A stretch of DNA of 9,935 bases from Chloroflexota bacterium (lineage in GTDB: Bacteria > Chloroflexota > Limnocylindria > Limnocylindrales > CSP1-4): the NCBI GenBank assembly GCA_003158495.1, contig PMJT01000067.1, positions 1-9,935 of the forward strand, read 5' to 3'. Under the pieces are notes generated by a model. The model made no database searches. It was not told the DNA's origin and saw nothing but the letters and a program-made list of their open reading frames with translations. How positions within the stretch are numbered: position 1 is the stretch's first letter; each line of letters begins with the position of its first letter. Below, in pieces: positions 6,424-9,935 of the stretch. The position numbers and the translations under genes were made by a program.

Positions 6424-6463
6424 GTGCGGAGCACGGGGGGCTTTGACACGCGGCCCGCACATG
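6421..6463. promoter_or_regulatory. 9-base inverted repeat flanking a TTGACA box
   Basis: CATGTGCGG (6421-6429) and CCGCACATG (6455-6463) are perfect inverse copies 25 bases apart. Between them, at 6443-6448, is a perfect TTGACA on the plus strand. No -10 hexamer is found at 16-18 bases beyond it, so a plus-strand promoter is not proven. It lies in the divergent region between the APH unit and the XylF-like gene and could be a regulator binding site for either. Confidence 0.4.
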
Positions 6464-6534
6464 CTGGCCGCCGGGACCGCGCCGAGCCACTGGCGAGACC
6501 GACCCGTGTACGACGCGTCCCAAGGAGCCGTGCT

Positions 6535-8157
6535 ATGAACCGAGTTCTGTGGAGAGCCACGGCAATAGCGGCCGTCTTGACAATGGTGGCGGGTGTCGCT
6601 CCGGCCAATGGCGCTCACAAGCCCAACGTGTCGCCGGCCCAGGTCACGGGGACATACACCTATGTCTTCCCCAGCGATCCCGCGGCGAACATTCGATCGG
6701 TCACACTCCAGGCTGTTGGCACCACGCCGGCGCAGGGAACGTTTGTGTGGACAGTTGCCGCCACGCGCAGGTACCTCACCGGTTCGGTGACGTGCGTCCA
6801 AGTCGTCGGGCAGGATGCCTGGGTCGCCGGCCGGGTCAAGAAGTCGGACCCCGGGGACTCGATCTATCGTGGGATCCTGTTCCGCATCCACGCTGATGAC
6901 TCGGTACCGCTTGGGTTCCAGGTAGTCACGAGCGTCGAATCCACAGCCGCGGTCGCGGATTGCACGTCGATGGACACGTCGGCGGATTCCGCACTGGCGC
7001 CGATACTCTCGGGCAACATCTCCGTCAGACCCGCTGGGCTCAGCGTCTACTCGTTCGATGCGAGCTTCTCGGCAATGACTCAGCTGACCGCCCTTACGGC
7101 GGCCGGCCGCGGCATGGTTGGCGTGGTCCTCCCCGACGTCGCCACATCGGGTCGATACACGAGCTTCGACATCCCGAACTTGACCAAGGCATTCACGGCC
7201 GCCGGCTACACCAGGCGCCAGTTCAAGATCGATAACGCCTCTGGCACCACCAGCGAGCTGGCGGTCGCCCAGGCCGACATCGCCGCCGGCGCCAAGGTCC
7301 TGATCGTGGACCCGCTTGACGGACCCACCGGCCTCCAGATCCAGACCCTGGCCGCCGCCGCCGGTATCCCGTACATCAGCTACGACCGAGCCACCTTCCA
7401 GGGCACGCACACTTACCTGGTCAGCTTCGACAATGTTCAGGTAGGCAAGCTCATCGGGCAACGCTTCGAACAGTGCGTTACCGACTGGAAGGTCGTCAGC
7501 CCGCAGGTGTTCGAGCTGGACGGCGGCAAGGACATGGATCCTAATGCGGTCGCCTTCGCCCAAGGCTATAACTACGTGCTCTGGGGCACCCCGCTGACGA
7601 ACACAACGCCCCCCGCCGTCGGTACGACCAACAGCCTCGGCTATACGCTCGTCGGCGACGAGTTCGCCCCCGGCTGGGACCCCGACCAGGGCCAGGCCAT
7701 CTTCCAGACGGCTTACACCGACAACCGGGCGATCGACGCCACGCTCGAGGCCAACGACTCGCTAGCCAACTCGGTGATTACCGTCCTCAAGGCCGCCGGC
7801 GTCGGGCCCAGGACGATCCCGACAGTCGGACAGGACGCCACTCTCCAGGCCATGGAAAACATCCTTCAGGGCTACCAGTGCGGCACGGTCTACAAGCCGA
7901 TCTACCTGGAGGCCCAGGCAGCAGTCGCGGTGGCCACGTACCTGCGCGCCGGCCAGACGCCGCCCGCGGCCCTCATCAACGGCACCGCGACCGATCCGAC
8001 CAACTCCGCTATCACTGAGCCGGCCGTTCTTCTGCGAGGGTCCTGGGTCAACGTCTCGAATATGGAGACGACGGTAATCAAGGACAAGTGGGTCAGCGCG
8101 AGAGACCTGTGCAACGCAGTCGGCGCCTCCGTCTGCAGGGCCGCAGGCATCCACTAA
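6535..8157 (+). CDS. secreted XylF-like sugar-binding protein with an extra N-terminal beta-rich domain
   Basis: This encodes 540 residues. The start is ATG 6535, with AAGGAG 7 bases before it. A type I signal peptide covers 1-24 (hydrophobic IAAVLTMVAGV, cleavage after APA), with no lipobox, so it should be released or wall-bound rather than lipid-anchored. Residues about 33-150 form a beta-rich domain starting VTGTYTYVFPSD, with Cys87 (SVTCVQVVGQDAWVAGRV) and Cys143 that could pair. From 193 a periplasmic-binding type I domain follows: VGVVLPD, YDR (283-285), SFDN (297-300), DPNA (Asp335, Asn337), NDS (407-409), GQDA (432-435) and TVYKPI (Lys454). These are the ligand contacts known from E. 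coli XylF, so a pentose-like sugar ligand is likely. No permease or ATPase gene is adjacent, so transport is not shown. A strong terminator lies 210 bases after the stop. Confidence 0.88.
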   Translation: MNRVLWRATAIAAVLTMVAGVAPANGAHKPNVSPAQVTGTYTYVFPSDPAANIRSVTLQAVGTTPAQGTFVWTVAATRRYLTGSVTCVQVVGQDAWVAGRVKKSDPGDSIYRGILFRIHADDSVPLGFQVVTSVESTAAVADCTSMDTSADSALAPILSGNISVRPAGLSVYSFDASFSAMTQLTALTAAGRGMVGVVLPDVATSGRYTSFDIPNLTKAFTAAGYTRRQFKIDNASGTTSELAVAQADIAAGAKVLIVDPLDGPTGLQIQTLAAAAGIPYISYDRATFQGTHTYLVSFDNVQVGKLIGQRFEQCVTDWKVVSPQVFELDGGKDMDPNAVAFAQGYNYVLWGTPLTNTTPPAVGTTNSLGYTLVGDEFAPGWDPDQGQAIFQTAYTDNRAIDATLEANDSLANSVITVLKAAGVGPRTIPTVGQDATLQAMENILQGYQCGTVYKPIYLEAQAAVAVATYLRAGQTPPAALINGTATDPTNSAITEPAVLLRGSWVNVSNMETTVIKDKWVSARDLCNAVGASVCRAAGIH

Positions 8158-8559
8158 TCGACAGCAGGCAGCGAGGGCGCGACGCCCGAAGCGAATTGCT
8201 GGTGAAACTGTCGCGGCGACCGACACCGTGGACTCGTCGGTAATCGCCAGTGCGTCGGCGACGCGTCGAGCCATTTTGTACGCGTGCTCGGGTCGCACGG
8301 CGACAACGTCAGCTCGTTGAGCTGCGTAATCACGGTCTGTAGCGACTGCGGCAGCCGCAAGACACAAGGAGGCCCGCCCATATTTCGGGGGCGGGCCTCC
8401 TCTCTTGCCCGGTACCGCCATGGCATGCTCATCGTCGCCATCGCCGAGACCTGCCCGTCGGGCACCGTCCACTACGCACGGGGTCTGCTTGAGCTGTTCG
8501 CGAGGGGCGTCAGGCCCTCGACGGACCAGTCCTGAGCGCTTTCAGCGTTCGCATCGTCC
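8158..8559. other. 402-base intergenic stretch with one strong terminator
   Basis: No supported gene lies here. The first 209 bases separate the XylF-like stop from the terminator and could be a long 3' untranslated region. A minus-strand frame through it (around VRPEHAYKMARRVADALAIT, roughly 8215-8320) has gene-like composition but runs antisense into the XylF-like gene with no good start. A minor 6-bp hairpin, CGAGGG/CCCTCG, lies at 8501-8520. The promoter of the GT87 gene should be within 8402-8559 but was not identified. Confidence 0.4.
8367..8401 (+). terminator. strong intrinsic terminator hairpin
   Basis: A perfect 13-bp stem, AGGAGGCCCGCCC (8367-8379) with GGGCGGGCCTCCT (8389-8401), encloses a 9-base loop ATATTTCGG. 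It is followed by CTCTT. It is the likely end of the XylF-like transcript and insulates the GT87 gene downstream. Confidence 0.85.
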
Positions 8560-9582
8560 ATGATCGCTACCATGGGGGGCGTGGCGGTGGATCGTTGGGC
8601 GGGGTTCGATCGGGGGCGGGCGGTCCGGCTGGCGGCCCAGCTAGGGTTGGCTACGTGGTTTGCCTACTGGACCTGGCAGACTCTCCGATCCTACTTCGAG
8701 AGCTTCCCACACCACCTCGATATGCTCGGGTTCGATGCCCGCATCTACCTGCACGCAGCGCAGACTTGGGTTGCCGGGGGCGATCCCTGGACGGCCTACG
8801 CCTCCCAGCATTCGTGGGCGGCAGGCGCTCCGGACGTGGCCTACTACTTCACCGGCCCGCCTCCCACCGTCCTGGCTTTTGTCCCCTTCTCGTGGCTCGC
8901 GGACGGTGTGTTCACGGTCGGGTGGATGGCCCTCACCATTGGCGCGGCGTTCTACACCCTTCGGCGGCTTGGTCTGCCGGCCTGGTGGATCCTGTTTCCT
9001 CCGCTGGCCCAGGCTGTGTTCGTGGGCAATCCGCACGTCCTCTGCCTCGCGCTGATCCTTAGCGGATCGAATGTGCTGCGATCGATCGCGCCGGCCGCGA
9101 AGGCCTACGCCGTTCTACCGATGATCGGGGAGCGCCAGTGGCGCGCACTGGGGCTCTTTGCGGTTGCCGGAGCGCTCTCCGTCGTCATCCTCTGGCCCCT
9201 GTGGGCCCGGTACCTGGCCGACTACGCCCACATTCAGGCCTGGATCACGACCGCCACGTGGGGCGGCTTCTCTGCCACTCGCGATCCGCGTCTGTTCGTG
9301 GTCGTTGCGGCTGCCCTTGCAGCGCTCTGGCGCGTCGACCACCGCGCGGCCGGCTGGCTCGCGGTCCCGGCGCTGTGGCCGGCGGCCGAGTACTTCTACG
9401 CCACGTTTGCGCTGCCGCTGCGCTCCCCCTGGCTTGTGGCAGCCCTGGCCGTTCCGGGAACCCAGGCGGCTGCCTTTGTGCCCTGGACCGTCGCCGCGTA
9501 CGCTGTCGTGCGACTAGCGCTGGCGCTGGGCACCCCTGACGCGCCCGAAGCTGGCCTCGCTCCACCACCAGATGGACGCTAG
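8560..9582 (+). CDS. GT87-family (DUF2029-type) membrane glycosyltransferase
   Basis: This is a polytopic membrane protein of 340 residues, of the GT-C type that transfers sugars from polyprenyl-phosphate donors outside the membrane. The first hydrophobic segment is about 22-42. It is followed by LGFDARIYLHAAQTWVAGGDPW, where Asp59 sits at the place of the catalytic Asp of mannosyltransferases such as PimE. GPPPTVLAFVPFSWL comes next, then about seven more hydrophobic segments, with the family's K-x-YAVLP signature at Lys181-Pro187. At 340 residues it is shorter than typical members. The start is uncertain: ATG 8560 and ATG 8572 lack Shine-Dalgarno sites, while GTG 8587 has a GGGGGG run 7 bases before it. 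The C-terminus ends in a Pro/Asp-rich tail. The acceptor (lipid, polysaccharide or glycolipid) cannot be read. Confidence 0.85.
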   Translation: MIATMGGVAVDRWAGFDRGRAVRLAAQLGLATWFAYWTWQTLRSYFESFPHHLDMLGFDARIYLHAAQTWVAGGDPWTAYASQHSWAAGAPDVAYYFTGPPPTVLAFVPFSWLADGVFTVGWMALTIGAAFYTLRRLGLPAWWILFPPLAQAVFVGNPHVLCLALILSGSNVLRSIAPAAKAYAVLPMIGERQWRALGLFAVAGALSVVILWPLWARYLADYAHIQAWITTATWGGFSATRDPRLFVVVAAALAALWRVDHRAAGWLAVPALWPAAEYFYATFALPLRSPWLVAALAVPGTQAAAFVPWTVAAYAVVRLALALGTPDAPEAGLAPPPDGR

Positions 9583-9676
9583 TAGCGGCGCCCGACAATA
9601 TTGAATAGGTCAGTTCGAAAGGGTGGGCCTGACTCCTCTTGCCCCGACCGTTCAGGTAGGTAAGGCGTACCCGTGC

Positions 9677-9692
9677 GGTGCCAGCGGGCACC
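9677..9692 (-). terminator. possible terminator hairpin of the PIN-domain gene
   Basis: GGTGCC and GGCACC form a 6-bp stem around the loop AGCG, starting 7 bases beyond the stop codon of the minus-strand PIN gene. There is no T run after it on either strand, so its terminating strength is doubtful. It lies between the converging GT87 and PIN genes. Confidence 0.3.
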
Positions 9693-9698
9693 CCCGTG

Positions 9699-9935
9699 TC
9701 AGGGTATGGCCGATCCTGCAACGACTGTGACGTGGACCGGCATGGGTGGCCATCCGGCGTCTGTCGTCAGCAGCAGGGCGGCACCCAGTTCAACCGCCGT
9801 GGCCACGACTAGCGCATCCGGCAGCCGCAACCTCGTTCCGTGCAGGGCCCTCAACTTCGCCGCGGTTGCAGCAATCTTCCGAGTGGCTGGCTCAACTCGA
9901 GCGGGAAGAGCTGCGAGAAACTCATCGACCTTTGC
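9699..9935 (-). CDS. PIN-domain ribonuclease (VapC-like toxin), C-terminal part, cut by right edge
   Basis: The frame is open from the right edge to TGA at 9699-9701, giving the last 78 residues of a protein whose start is outside the window. The visible part reads IAATAAKLRALHGTRL, then RLPDALVVATAVELGAALLLTTDAGW. This is the C-terminal half of a PIN domain. The Asp in PDALVVATA and the Asp in TTDAGW are two of the acidic residues that hold the metal ions for RNA cleavage. PIN-domain toxins cut tRNA or rRNA and normally have an antitoxin gene just upstream, which here would be beyond the right edge. The first acidic residue of the domain is also outside the window. It converges with the GT87 gene. 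Confidence 0.88.
   Translation of the reverse strand, partial: AKVDEFLAALPARVEPATRKIAATAAKLRALHGTRLRLPDALVVATAVELGAALLLTTDAGWPPMPVHVTVVAGSAIP

Noticed and set aside
6300..6616. 13-base direct repeat GCCAATGGCGCTC at 6300-6312 and 6604-6616
   Set aside because: One copy is within the signal-peptide codons of the XylF-like gene. No flanking similarity extends it, so chance in GC-rich DNA is the likely cause.
6313..7563. 416-codon minus-strand frame
   Set aside because: It is antisense to the XylF-like gene, which has strong motifs. Only its last 36 codons lie outside that gene, and they are listed separately as a weak candidate.
7762..8472. 236-codon minus-strand frame
   Set aside because: Most of it is antisense to the XylF-like gene and it crosses the terminator hairpin, with no good start.
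8284..8535. 83-codon plus-strand frame across the terminator
   Set aside because: It includes the whole terminator hairpin, has no Shine-Dalgarno and shows no motif.

Overview
The window is high-GC DNA with dense coding on both strands. Start sites are mostly good Shine-Dalgarno sites, with GTG and TTG starts possible. It looks like a chromosomal segment of a free-living, high-GC, probably monoderm bacterium. A Chloroflexota or Actinomycetota genome would fit: there is a Pro/Trp/Gln-rich cytoplasmic tail on a membrane protease, a small secreted lipoprotein, an orphan XylF-like binding protein and a GT87 protein. The sequence alone does not settle the phylum. No insertion sequence, phage module or CRISPR array is visible.

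Layout, left to right. (1) 1-1340, minus strand: the 5' part of an S41 (C-terminal processing) peptidase with a long Pro-rich N-terminus, one membrane anchor and a PDZ domain; it is cut by the left edge before its catalytic residues. (2) 1458-2303, plus: an alpha/beta-hydrolase of lipase type with a recognisable Ser/Asp/His triad. Its stop codon lies inside the -35 box of the next promoter. (3) 2335-2409, plus: an initiator tRNA (fMet, CAT) with its own promoter, encoded CCA and a GAGA-tetraloop terminator. (4) 2658-3188, minus, and 3332-3863, plus: a divergent pair. One is an unrecognised protein with two cysteine clusters; the other is a P-loop kinase-like gene broken by a +1 frameshift. Both have a more relaxed third-position base use than the genes around them. 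(5) 3953-4531, plus: a small lipoprotein. (6) 4532-5300: mostly non-coding, with one plausible 78-residue CxxC protein on the minus strand. (7) 5301-6146, minus: an aminoglycoside-phosphotransferase (APH)-fold kinase, possibly preceded by two very short ORFs in tight tandem. (8) 6535-8157, plus: a secreted two-domain protein, an N-terminal beta-rich domain fused to a XylF-like sugar-binding domain, followed after about 210 bases by a strong terminator. (9) 8560-9582, plus: a GT87-type polytopic membrane glycosyltransferase. (10) 9699-9935, minus: the C-terminal part of a PIN-domain (VapC-like) toxin, cut by the right edge.

The genes do not form one obvious pathway. Adjacent genes mostly stand alone or diverge, so this is best read as an accessory stretch of small independent transcription units around a housekeeping tRNA. 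The items most worth following are the fused XylF-like protein without any transporter genes beside it, the frameshifted kinase with its divergent cysteine-cluster partner, and the compact promoter-tRNA-terminator unit.
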